NCBI GenBank assembly: GCA_009778375.1
Contig: WRJW01000213.1
Location: 1-18,959 of the forward strand
From: Bacteroidota bacterium
Lineage (GTDB): Bacteria > Bacteroidota > Bacteroidia > Bacteroidales > UBA932
Reading direction: 5' to 3'
Length of the DNA: 18,959 nucleotides
The position numbers and the translations under genes are program-made. A model generated the notes under the pieces. That model saw only the letters and a list, made by a program, of their open reading frames with translations. It searched no databases and was not told the DNA's origin. Positions 1 to 7,090 of the stretch are shown one piece after another; positions within the stretch are counted from its first letter, which is position 1; each line of letters begins with the position of its first letter.

Positions 1-794
1 GCATGTTCGGGAGCGTCGTTAACTCCTTTAAACATAATGTATTCAAAACTTACCCGCCTTTGCCCGCTAAAGTCGTATTGCCGGATCAAGTCCAACACAT
101 CGGCTAAGGGAGAGGCCTTTTGCATAGGTATCATGTTTTGACGTTCATAGGCTACAGGATGGTGGAGGCTGATGGCCAAATGAGACCCGCTTTCGTCTAA
201 AAATCGTTTTAACTGAGGCAATATTCCAATGGTAGAAACGGTTATCCGGCGGGGACTCCAGCCCCAACCCCAATCGGCACTCAATATGTGCAGGCTCTTT
301 AAAACCTCATCTAAATTGTCCATAGGCTCGCCCATACCCATAAAAACGGCATTGGTCAATCGAGAAGTCTCTTTTATATGTTGGAACTGGCCGATGATCT
401 CTCCCGCCGTCAATTGGGCCTGAAGCCCCTGGCGTGCCGTCATGCAAAAACGGCAACCCATACGGCAACCCGCCTGCACCGAGACGCAAAGGGTAGTCCG
501 ATCCCCATCGGGAATCACTACCGATTCTATCAAGAATCCCTCTTTGGTGGGAAAGAGATATTTACGTGTTCCGTCTTTAGACTCCTGTACCTGTGTCGGA
601 GCAAATCCGCCTACCTGGTAAGAGGCTCCGAGGAGCTCACGAGCCGCTTTCGAAAGATTAGTCATCTCTTCTACCCGCCTTACCTGTTTTTTATAGAGCC
701 AGTCGGCAACCTGTTTGCCGGAATAGCGGGGCAACCCCAGCGCTAACGCCGTCTGCGTTAATGCGTCCAAATCTTTGCCTAACAACCATTCCAT
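1..794 (-). CDS. rlmN: RlmN, dual-specificity 23S rRNA/tRNA adenine-C2 methyltransferase (partial, C-terminus outside window)
   Basis: Radical-SAM enzyme that, in characterised relatives, methylates C2 of A2503 in 23S rRNA and of A37 in some tRNAs. About 264 N-terminal residues are present; the frame is open to the left edge, so the C-terminus is missing only because the window ends. Visible features are the radical-SAM cluster motif CxxxCxxC (C110, C114, C117, in CRMGCRFC), the GMGEP motif near residue 153, the segment SPRRITVSTIG, and LAISLHHP. The second catalytic cysteine of the family lies beyond the edge. The start at 794 gives the usual short N-terminal helical domain (MEWLLGKDLDALTQ). 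A -7 promoter element ends six bases upstream, which supports this start and suggests a leaderless message. It is transcribed divergently from recA. Family identification is secure. Confidence 0.96.
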   Translation of the reverse strand, partial: MEWLLGKDLDALTQTALALGLPRYSGKQVADWLYKKQVRRVEEMTNLSKAARELLGASYQVGGFAPTQVQESKDGTRKYLFPTKEGFLIESVVIPDGDRTTLCVSVQAGCRMGCRFCMTARQGLQAQLTAGEIIGQFQHIKETSRLTNAVFMGMGEPMDNLDEVLKSLHILSADWGWGWSPRRITVSTIGILPQLKRFLDESGSHLAISLHHPVAYERQNMIPMQKASPLADVLDLIRQYDFSGQRRVSFEYIMFKGVNDAPEH

Positions 795-799
795 AATTG

Positions 800-807
800 C
801 AAAGGTA
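800..807 (-). promoter_or_regulatory. Promoter -7 element of rlmN (TACCTTTG)
   Basis: Read on the minus strand the sequence is TACCTTTG, an exact match to the Bacteroidota -7 consensus TAnnTTTG. The ATG of rlmN begins six bases after its last G, so transcription should begin at or within a base or two of the start codon. No good -33 TTTG was found at 17-23 bases upstream. The assignment is inferred from sequence only. Confidence 0.6.
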
Positions 808-814
808 ATACTTT

Positions 815-822
815 TAGATTTG
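815..822 (+). promoter_or_regulatory. Candidate promoter -7 element of recA (TAGATTTG)
   Basis: TAGATTTG fits TAnnTTTG exactly and would give a leader of roughly 65-70 bases for recA. A second candidate, CATCTTTG at 835-842, has one mismatch and would give a leader of roughly 45-50 bases. Neither has a convincing -33 TTTG at the usual distance. The first candidate is only 7 bases from the oppositely oriented rlmN element, so the two polymerases could not bind together. I see no obvious SOS box in the region. Confidence 0.4.
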
Positions 823-895
823 TAAAAATTTTCCCATCTTTGTAGTTGCTATTTCACCTAAGATAAATTTTATTAATTATTTCAATTAAAATATT

Positions 896-1948
896 ATGGC
901 TAAAGAGAGTGCAGAAGTAAAAAACAGCGCCGCATCGTTTAAGGGAGCAGAGATTAATCCCGAAAAATTAAAAGCGTTGCAGGCAACCTTAGACAAGATC
1001 GAGAAAGATTTTGGAAAAGGAACGATTATGAAGTTGGGAGATCAGCCAAAGTGGGAAGTTTCGGTGATTCCTTCGGGTTCGATTGCTTTGGATCATGCCT
1101 TGGGCATCGGAGGATATCCGAGGGGAAGGGTAATTGAAATCTATGGACCCGAATCGAGCGGTAAAACGACACTGGCGATTCATGCCATTGCCGAGGCGCA
1201 AAAAACGGGAGGCATTGCGGCGATTATTGACGCCGAACACGCCTTTGACCGCGGCTATGCCAAAAAGTTGGGGGTAAATGTAGATACTCTTTTGATCTCA
1301 CAACCCGACAACGGAGAACAGGCCCTCGAAATCGCCGACCACCTCATTCGCTCCGGAGCTATTGATATTGTAGTGATTGACTCCGTGGCCGCCCTCACCC
1401 CCAAAGCTGAAATCGAGGGGGAGATGGGTGATTCCAAAATGGGGTTGCAGGCGCGCCTGATGAGTCAGGCCCTGCGTAAACTCACGGCCAACATAAGCCG
1501 AACCAATACCTGTTGCGTATTTATCAACCAGTTGCGCGAAAAAATCGGCGTTATGTTTGGCAATCCCGAAACCACGACCGGAGGGAACGCCCTCAAATTC
1601 TACGCCACCATTCGGGTAGACGTGCGCCGCGCCAACCAGCTCAAAGAGGGAGAAGAGGCTACCGGCAACCACGTTAGGGTAAAAATCGTCAAGAACAAAA
1701 TGGCCCCTCCTTTCCGCAAAGCAGAATTTGATATTGTTTTTGGCGAGGGAATTTCCCGTGTAGGCGAGGTGATTGACTTGGGCGTGGAGTTTGAGATTGT
1801 AAAAAAGAGCGGATCCTGGTTCAGCTACGGAGAGAGTAAATTGGGACAGGGACGGGACGCCGTTAAACAACTGTTGCTTGACAATCCCGAACTGATGGAA
1901 GAAATCGAACAAAAAATTCGTGAAAAACTCAAAGAAATGACCGAATAA
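896..1948 (+). CDS. recA: RecA recombinase
   Basis: ATP-dependent DNA strand-exchange protein of homologous recombination and, in many bacteria, co-protease for the SOS response. It has 350 residues, the usual length. The Walker A motif GPESSGKT lies at 84-91 (K90, T91), and DAEHAFD contains E114, equivalent to E. coli E96. VVIDSVAALTPKAEIEGEMGD carries the Walker B region and the start of loop L1, and NQLREKIGVMFGNPETTTGG covers the L2 region with the family-typical FGNPETTTGGNALKFYA run. The C-terminal tail is short with a modest acidic ending (EEIEQKIREKLKEMTE). The start at 896 follows an AT-rich leader without a Shine-Dalgarno sequence, as is normal in this phylum. The M14-type peptidase gene begins 37 bases after the stop with no terminator between, so cotranscription is possible. 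Identification is certain. Confidence 0.99.
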   Translation: MAKESAEVKNSAASFKGAEINPEKLKALQATLDKIEKDFGKGTIMKLGDQPKWEVSVIPSGSIALDHALGIGGYPRGRVIEIYGPESSGKTTLAIHAIAEAQKTGGIAAIIDAEHAFDRGYAKKLGVNVDTLLISQPDNGEQALEIADHLIRSGAIDIVVIDSVAALTPKAEIEGEMGDSKMGLQARLMSQALRKLTANISRTNTCCVFINQLREKIGVMFGNPETTTGGNALKFYATIRVDVRRANQLKEGEEATGNHVRVKIVKNKMAPPFRKAEFDIVFGEGISRVGEVIDLGVEFEIVKKSGSWFSYGESKLGQGRDAVKQLLLDNPELMEEIEQKIREKLKEMTE

Positions 1949-1985
1949 TCAGGTCAGAATTTTTTCTTAATCTATAACCATTTTT

Positions 1986-4796
1986 ATGAAAAACAAAATC
2001 TTATCCTTGCTTTTTCTTCTCGTAGCTTTTGCAGGTGCAAGCGCTCAAGAGTCTAAAAACACCCTCTACGACGGAGGGTCTCCCTCTATCCCCAAGCCGG
2101 TCTTTGGTCAATATACGGTAGGAGATGACTATTTTTTGGCCAATTATCAACAGTTCCTTCAATATTTGGATCAGGTTGCCAAGGTCTCCGACCGTATTAA
2201 GATCGAAGATATTGGCAAAACAACGGAAGGAAGACCTTTTAAGCTGATTATTATCTCTTCGCCCGAGAATTTGGCCAATCTGGAGCGGTACCGGCAAATC
2301 TCCGTTAAACTCGCCAGGGCCGAAGGCTTAACGGACGACGAAGCGCAAAAGCTTGCCTCCGAAGGTAAGGCCGTTGTATGGATTGACGGCGGGTTACACG
2401 CCACGGAATGCATCAACGCACAAGGCCTCTTTATACACATCTACGGTATGTTGGCCCGAAACGACGAAGAAACCATGCGTATCCTCGACAATGTGATCCT
2501 GCTGATGGCCGCCGTCAACCCCGATGGAATGGACCTCGTTTCAAACTGGTACATGCAGGAGTCCGACCCCCTCAAGCGCAACATGAATATTCCGACTCTT
2601 TATCAAAAGTATGTGGGCCACGACAACAACCGCGACTCCTATTTAGCCAGTCAGGTAGAAACAGAAATCATCAACAGGCAGATGTTTATAGAGTGGATTC
2701 CCCAGATTATGTATAACCAGCACCAAACCGGACCTTCGGGAACCGTCCTCTTTATTGCCCCTTTCCGCGATCCGTTCAATTACAACTACGATCCACTCGT
2801 TCCTATCGGCATTGATTTGGTAGGTACAGCGGTACACCTTCGGTTCCTGGCAGAAGGCAAAGGAGGCGCCGTAAAACGCGAAGAGGCTTCCTATTCCACC
2901 TGGTTTAACGGAGGGGTACGTACCACGGTCGGATTCCACAACCAAATCGGCATCCTGCACGAAATAGTCGGAAATCCGACCCCGATCACCATCCCGCTTG
3001 TTGCCAATAAATTGCTCCCATACGGCAACAATCCCCTTCCTATAGGCCCCCATCAGGTATGGCATCAATACCAAAGTCTTGAGTATGTCATATCTGCCAA
3101 CCGCGCCATCCTTGATCTGGCCGCACGTGAAAAAGAGGTTTTTCTCTACCGCATTTACCGCGCCGGCAAAAACTCCATCGAACGCGGTAGTCAGGATTAC
3201 TGGACGCTGACGCCTAAATGGATCGACAGACTGAATGCCAACATCGATAAATACAGAAAAGAGAATCCCGACAGCGCTCCGGCCGGAAACGCCTTTGGAG
3301 GCGGGCGCGCCCAAAATGTACCCGTTGAATTATACGATCAGCTCTTTACGCCCGAAAACCGCGATCCGCGTGGCTACATCTTCCCGGCCAATCAGGAAGA
3401 TTTTATCACTGCGACCCGGTTTATCCATGCACTCCAAAAAACGGGCGTGGATATACACCGTGCTACCCAAGATTTTACCGTAGCCGGAAAGAGTTATCCT
3501 GCAGGATCCTATATAGTAAAAGCGGCTCAGGCTTTTCGCCCGCACTTGCGCGATATGATTGAACCTCAAGACCATCCCAATGATTTTCAATACCCGGGAG
3601 GACCTCCCATACCGCCCTACGACGTAGCCGGATATACCCTTGCCTTTCAAATGGGCGTGCAATTCGACTCCATTTTGGATGAGTTTGACGGACCTTTTGA
3701 AAAGATGGAAGGCTTGGCCAAAATTCCTGCCGGTAAAATTTCGGGCGCTTCTGCTCCGGCAGGTTATCTGTTGAGCCATCAGGTAAACGACGCCTTTGTA
3801 GCTACCACCCGCCTGTTGGCAGCAGGCGAAGAGGTATACTGGTTGCAGGCGCCCCTTACGGCAGGCGCAAAAACGTGGCCAACGGGCACCATCTATATTC
3901 GGGCCAAGGGATCGACTGCCGTACTGGTTCAAAAATTAGCCAACGAACTCGGATTGAATTTTACCGGAATTTCGTCCAAACCTACCGGCAACGCATGGAA
4001 ACTGCGTCCGGTAAAGGTAGCCCTTTGTGATCAGTACGGAGGCTCCATGCCTTCGGGGTGGATTCGCTGGATATTGGAGCAGCAATTCCCATTTTCATCG
4101 TTCGAAGTGGTTTATCCGCAAATGCTTGATGCCGGTAATCTGCATGCTAAATACGATGTAATTATCCTGCCTCCGGGCGCATTTCCCGCCAGAGCGGGAG
4201 GGTCGGGCCAAACGCGCACCTACGACAACATCCCTGCCGAATACAGAGACCGACTTGGAAGCATTACGCTTGACAAAACTGCCCCTCAACTCCGCAAATT
4301 TGTCGAAGACGGAGGTACGGTATTAGCCATCGGATCTTCTACCGAATTCGGGCGCTGGCTCGGTTTGCCCATTGCCAATGCACTCTCCGAAATTCAAGGA
4401 GATGGAACCGAAAGACCTTTTAATGCGGAAAAATTTTACATTCCCGGCTCCGTGTTGCGGGTAAAGGTAAACAATACGACTCCCATAGCTTATGGTCTTC
4501 CTGAGGATTTGGACATCATGTTTGGCAACAATCCCGTTTTTCGCCTTAAACCGGAGGCGGGACAAAAGGGCCTGTACCCCGTTGCCTGGTTCCCCAACGC
4601 AGAACCGTTGCGGAGCGGCTGGGCCTGGGGGCAACACTACCTCAACGGCGGAACGGTCATGGCCGAAGCCAAAGTTGGTAAAGGAAATGTATTCCTGTTT
4701 GGGAACGAAATTACCTTCCGCGCCCAACCCCACGGCACCTTTAAGTTTTTATTTAACGGGATCTATTACTCCGGAGCGGTATCCGTAAAGTTGTAA
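1986..4796 (+). CDS. Secreted M14-family zinc carboxypeptidase-like protein with C-terminal amidotransferase-like domain
   Basis: Predicted exported metallopeptidase of 936 residues. A signal peptide is evident (MKNKILSLLFLLVAFAGASA, likely cleaved after A20). The N-terminal third is a carboxypeptidase A-type (M14) domain. The zinc motif HxxE is H138-A-T-E141, the substrate-binding pair is N215-R216 in HDNNRDS, the third zinc ligand is H246 in NQHQTGPSG, and the catalytic glutamate is E326 in GILHEIVGNP. All residues expected for activity are therefore present. The middle is long and not assigned. From about residue 675 to 800, VKVALCDQYGGSMPSGWIRW and YDVIILPPGAFPARAG resemble a class I glutamine-amidotransferase or ThuA-like fold, a combination seen in large Bacteroidota M14 proteins. 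The natural substrate is unknown; a role in periplasmic or surface peptide turnover is inferred. Its last 31 bases overlap the 3' end of aroC on the other strand. Confidence 0.88.
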   Translation: MKNKILSLLFLLVAFAGASAQESKNTLYDGGSPSIPKPVFGQYTVGDDYFLANYQQFLQYLDQVAKVSDRIKIEDIGKTTEGRPFKLIIISSPENLANLERYRQISVKLARAEGLTDDEAQKLASEGKAVVWIDGGLHATECINAQGLFIHIYGMLARNDEETMRILDNVILLMAAVNPDGMDLVSNWYMQESDPLKRNMNIPTLYQKYVGHDNNRDSYLASQVETEIINRQMFIEWIPQIMYNQHQTGPSGTVLFIAPFRDPFNYNYDPLVPIGIDLVGTAVHLRFLAEGKGGAVKREEASYSTWFNGGVRTTVGFHNQIGILHEIVGNPTPITIPLVANKLLPYGNNPLPIGPHQVWHQYQSLEYVISANRAILDLAAREKEVFLYRIYRAGKNSIERGSQDYWTLTPKWIDRLNANIDKYRKENPDSAPAGNAFGGGRAQNVPVELYDQLFTPENRDPRGYIFPANQEDFITATRFIHALQKTGVDIHRATQDFTVAGKSYPAGSYIVKAAQAFRPHLRDMIEPQDHPNDFQYPGGPPIPPYDVAGYTLAFQMGVQFDSILDEFDGPFEKMEGLAKIPAGKISGASAPAGYLLSHQVNDAFVATTRLLAAGEEVYWLQAPLTAGAKTWPTGTIYIRAKGSTAVLVQKLANELGLNFTGISSKPTGNAWKLRPVKVALCDQYGGSMPSGWIRWILEQQFPFSSFEVVYPQMLDAGNLHAKYDVIILPPGAFPARAGGSGQTRTYDNIPAEYRDRLGSITLDKTAPQLRKFVEDGGTVLAIGSSTEFGRWLGLPIANALSEIQGDGTERPFNAEKFYIPGSVLRVKVNNTTPIAYGLPEDLDIMFGNNPVFRLKPEAGQKGLYPVAWFPNAEPLRSGWAWGQHYLNGGTVMAEAKVGKGNVFLFGNEITFRAQPHGTFKFLFNGIYYSGAVSVKL

Positions 4797-5767
4797 CAGG
4801 CAAAATCGGCCAACACAATGGCCGTTACCGCCTCTACCACTACCGGTAACCTCAAGGCAAAACAAACATCGTGGCGTCCTTTGATCACAAGGGGCGCCAT
4901 TTTGTTAGCGGCAAGGTCAAAGGTTTGCTGGGGCAGGGCAATGCTGGGCGTGGGTTTGGCGGCAACCCGAAAAACCAACTCGTTTCCGTTGCTGATACCT
5001 CCGTTAATCCCTCCGGCATGGTTGGAGGCTGTACGACCCTGTTTATCTATGTAGCAATCATTATGTTCAGATCCCCGCATTCGGGCCGCAGCAAATCCCT
5101 CCCCAAATTCAATCCCTTTGATCCCAGGAATAGAAAAAACTAAGTGGCTGATACACGACTCCAAGGAGTCGAAAAATGGCTCGCCCAGCCCGACGGGCAA
5201 TCCCGTAGCCCGACACTCCAGCACCCCGCCTATGGAATCTCCGGCCTCTCGAGCAGCCTGCACAGCCGTTGCAATATCTTTGCTTCCTCCCGCTTCCACT
5301 AATCGAGCCGATATGTTGATATGGGGATATTTTTGCTGCAACAAACATTTGGCTACTACGCCTGCGGCCACCAACGGCAAGGTCATCCGACCCGAAAAAA
5401 TGCCCCCTCCGCTCAAGTCGCAGGCCTCTCCGTACTTTTGCCGGGCCGCCCAATCGGCATGGCCGGGGCGGGGATGGGTCTTAAAGTGCGTGTACTCATC
5501 CGGTCGGATATTTTTGTTTTCAAATATTATCCGAATAGTTTCACCTGTAGAATAACCGTTTACGCAACCATGCGCGATATGCGGAACATCCGGTTCAATC
5601 CGATTGGTGGTGCCCAGAGCACCCGCCTTTCTACGGGCTATATCTACGGCAAATATCCTTTCGTCTACCGCAAGGCCAACTGGACACCCTTTAATTTCCA
5701 CGCCCAAAAAGGGTGCGTGGGAGGTTCCAAAAAGGCTAACGCAAAAGCAACGGCCAAAACTCTTCAT
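4766..5767 (-). CDS. aroC: Chorismate synthase
   Basis: Converts 5-enolpyruvylshikimate-3-phosphate to chorismate using reduced FMN, the last shikimate-pathway step. It has 333 residues, slightly shorter than the usual 350-390. Family landmarks are MKSFGRCFCVSLFG at the N-terminus, RPGHADW with H103, GGGIFSGR (120-127), FSIPGIKGIEFGEGFAAARM, GGINGGISNGNELVFRVA and GRHDVCFALRLPVVVEA. The GGGxFSGR form is the one I recall from Bacteroidota and clostridia. The first signature, usually GESHG, reads GTSHAP here: the histidine (H17) is kept but Glu and Gly are replaced. The start codon lies 9 bases after the aroA stop, so the two genes form an operon with consecutive enzymatic steps. Its 3' end overlaps that of the M14 gene by 31 bases in antisense. 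Function is very likely despite the altered signature. Confidence 0.93.
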   Translation of the reverse strand: MKSFGRCFCVSLFGTSHAPFLGVEIKGCPVGLAVDERIFAVDIARRKAGALGTTNRIEPDVPHIAHGCVNGYSTGETIRIIFENKNIRPDEYTHFKTHPRPGHADWAARQKYGEACDLSGGGIFSGRMTLPLVAAGVVAKCLLQQKYPHINISARLVEAGGSKDIATAVQAAREAGDSIGGVLECRATGLPVGLGEPFFDSLESCISHLVFSIPGIKGIEFGEGFAAARMRGSEHNDCYIDKQGRTASNHAGGINGGISNGNELVFRVAAKPTPSIALPQQTFDLAANKMAPLVIKGRHDVCFALRLPVVVEAVTAIVLADFACYNFTDTAPE

Positions 5768-5776
5768 AAAGCAAAG

Positions 5777-7030
5777 CTATGCGATTTTTTGGATGCGCAG
5801 GCCCAAGGAGGCTAAATCTTCCCAAAAACGGGGATAGCTCTTGGCCACGCAGGAGGCGCCGGAGAGGAGTATGGGGCTTTGGGCGCCTACGGCACCAATC
5901 GCTGCGGCCATGGCTATGCGGTGGTCGTTTCGGCTCTCTATGACCGCTCCTTGGGGCAATGCAACCTTTCCACCTCCGTATACCGCCAATTCACCTCCTT
6001 CTAATGTTGTTTTAACCCCCCATTGTTTTAAAATCTGCTGCAATACCGCTCCCCTGTTACTCTCCTTGGATTGCAGACGATAGGCATTTTTTAACAGGGA
6101 AACGCCGGGGATATAGGCCGCCAACGCCGCAAGAGGAGGCGCTAAATCGGGGGCATGCATCAAATCAAAAACAAAAGGAGTCAAACCTCGGGGAACGTTT
6201 ATGTTCCAATCAGCTCCCACGTGCGTACATACAACGCCCGCAGACTGCAATACTTTTACCACAATACAATCCGGCGCCTCAGCATGAGGTGAGCCCAATC
6301 CCTTAATCGTACATCCATGCCCCTGAAAAGTAGCGCTACTTACCGCGGAGGCGGCCATAAGGGCTGCCGCCCCGCTCCAATCGCCGGGAATGGTTACTTC
6401 CGTTGGGCGATACGTTTGTCCGCCCGGAATCAGATACCGAAATGATGCTCCCCGCGGATTGGGTACTGCCTCTGCATATACGCCAAAGCAAAGCATCACC
6501 GCTAAGGTTAATTCAATATAGGGAAGGCTTACCGGATCAAGGATACAGAGTTCCGAATCCCCTTCCAATAAAGGCAATGCCATCAATAATCCGCTGATCG
6601 CCTGAGAACCCCATCGACCCTCCAATACCCCTTTTCCCGCACGCAAGGGCCCGCTGACCTCAAAGGGAAAACCTCGTTCCGGCGGAGTGGCTATTGCGCC
6701 AAAACGCGCTAAAGCCTCTACCAAAGCGTGCAGTGGACGGTTGCTTAAACTCCCTCGCGCCCCAAAACAAACGGTACACGACCTTAGCGCGGCCACAGGA
6801 GCCAACAGGTGAAGCGCCAGCGCCGATTCGCCGCAATCCACCGGCTTTCCCATACTCAACTGTTTCAAAGCAAGCTGTGTGGACAATACATCTTCGCAAT
6901 CGGAAAGACCCTGCAGCACACTCCCCCCTCCGGCCAAATAATCCGCGACCAAAGCCCTGATAGAAAAACTTTTGGAGGGAGGCACGGCGACCGCGCCCTG
7001 CAAGGCGCCCGGGAAAATCTGTATCATCAT
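5777..7030 (-). CDS. aroA: 3-phosphoshikimate 1-carboxyvinyltransferase (EPSP synthase) with altered PEP loop
   Basis: Transfers the enolpyruvyl group of PEP to shikimate-3-phosphate. With the start at 7030 the protein has 417 residues. Recognisable positions (E. coli equivalents in brackets) are K20 [K22], R25 [R27], R98 [R124], Q143 [Q171], Y171 [Y200], D295 [D313], K322, E323 and R326 [K340, E341, R344], D369-H370-R371 [384-386] and K397 [K411]. Three binding positions deviate: A70 [G96], H74 [R100] and G141 [S169]. The open frame extends to 7048, but the -7 promoter element lies between 7048 and 7030. The true start is therefore 7030, or 7027 because the sequence begins Met-Met. aroC follows after 9 bases. 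The gene diverges from trpS with overlapping promoters. The family is certain; catalytic quality given the substitutions is inferred. Confidence 0.94.
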   Translation of the reverse strand: MMIQIFPGALQGAVAVPPSKSFSIRALVADYLAGGGSVLQGLSDCEDVLSTQLALKQLSMGKPVDCGESALALHLLAPVAALRSCTVCFGARGSLSNRPLHALVEALARFGAIATPPERGFPFEVSGPLRAGKGVLEGRWGSQAISGLLMALPLLEGDSELCILDPVSLPYIELTLAVMLCFGVYAEAVPNPRGASFRYLIPGGQTYRPTEVTIPGDWSGAAALMAASAVSSATFQGHGCTIKGLGSPHAEAPDCIVVKVLQSAGVVCTHVGADWNINVPRGLTPFVFDLMHAPDLAPPLAALAAYIPGVSLLKNAYRLQSKESNRGAVLQQILKQWGVKTTLEGGELAVYGGGKVALPQGAVIESRNDHRIAMAAAIGAVGAQSPILLSGASCVAKSYPRFWEDLASLGLRIQKIA

Positions 7031-7035
7031 TATTG

Positions 7036-7043
7036 CAAATATA
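7036..7043 (-). promoter_or_regulatory. Promoter -7 element of aroA-aroC (TATATTTG)
   Basis: On the minus strand this reads TATATTTG, an exact match to TAnnTTTG. The ATG at 7030 begins six bases after the final G, the same distance and almost the same intervening sequence (CAATA versus CAATT) as in rlmN. This decides the aroA start and suggests a leaderless or nearly leaderless message. No convincing -33 element was found. Confidence 0.62.
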
Positions 7044-7056
7044 ATCATTGTTTCCT

Positions 7057-7064
7057 TACCTTTG
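7057..7064 (+). promoter_or_regulatory. Promoter -7 element of trpS-dnaG (TACCTTTG)
   Basis: TACCTTTG matches TAnnTTTG exactly and would start transcription near 7070, giving a leader of about 20 bases before the trpS ATG at 7091. A weak -33 candidate (ATTG, 7032-7035) lies 21 bases upstream. The element is 13 bases from the oppositely oriented aroA -7 element, so the two promoters must overlap in their polymerase footprints. Confidence 0.6.
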
Positions 7065-7090
7065 CACCATTATTTAAGCAACACACTATT

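Noticed and set aside
229..746. Open frames on the plus strand and an alternative minus frame within rlmN
   Set aside because: The minus-strand RlmN frame is continuous with its radical-SAM motif; the others show no family features.
3330..3932. 200-residue antisense frame inside the M14 gene
   Set aside because: No recognisable protein features, and the sense frame is well supported. Long antisense frames are common in GC-balanced coding DNA.
4184..4199. Small inverted repeat TCCCGC-CAGA-GCGGGA in the M14 gene
   Set aside because: Only 6 bp, with no T-run and inside a coding region; expected by chance.
7031..7048. Six-codon N-terminal extension of aroA (MIIFAI)
   Set aside because: Its start codon lies upstream of the -7 element at 7036-7043, and the extra residues do not belong to the family.
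6809..7090. Upstream extension of the trpS reading frame
   Set aside because: It overlaps aroA in antisense, lies upstream of the trpS promoter, and the family N-terminus begins at 7091.
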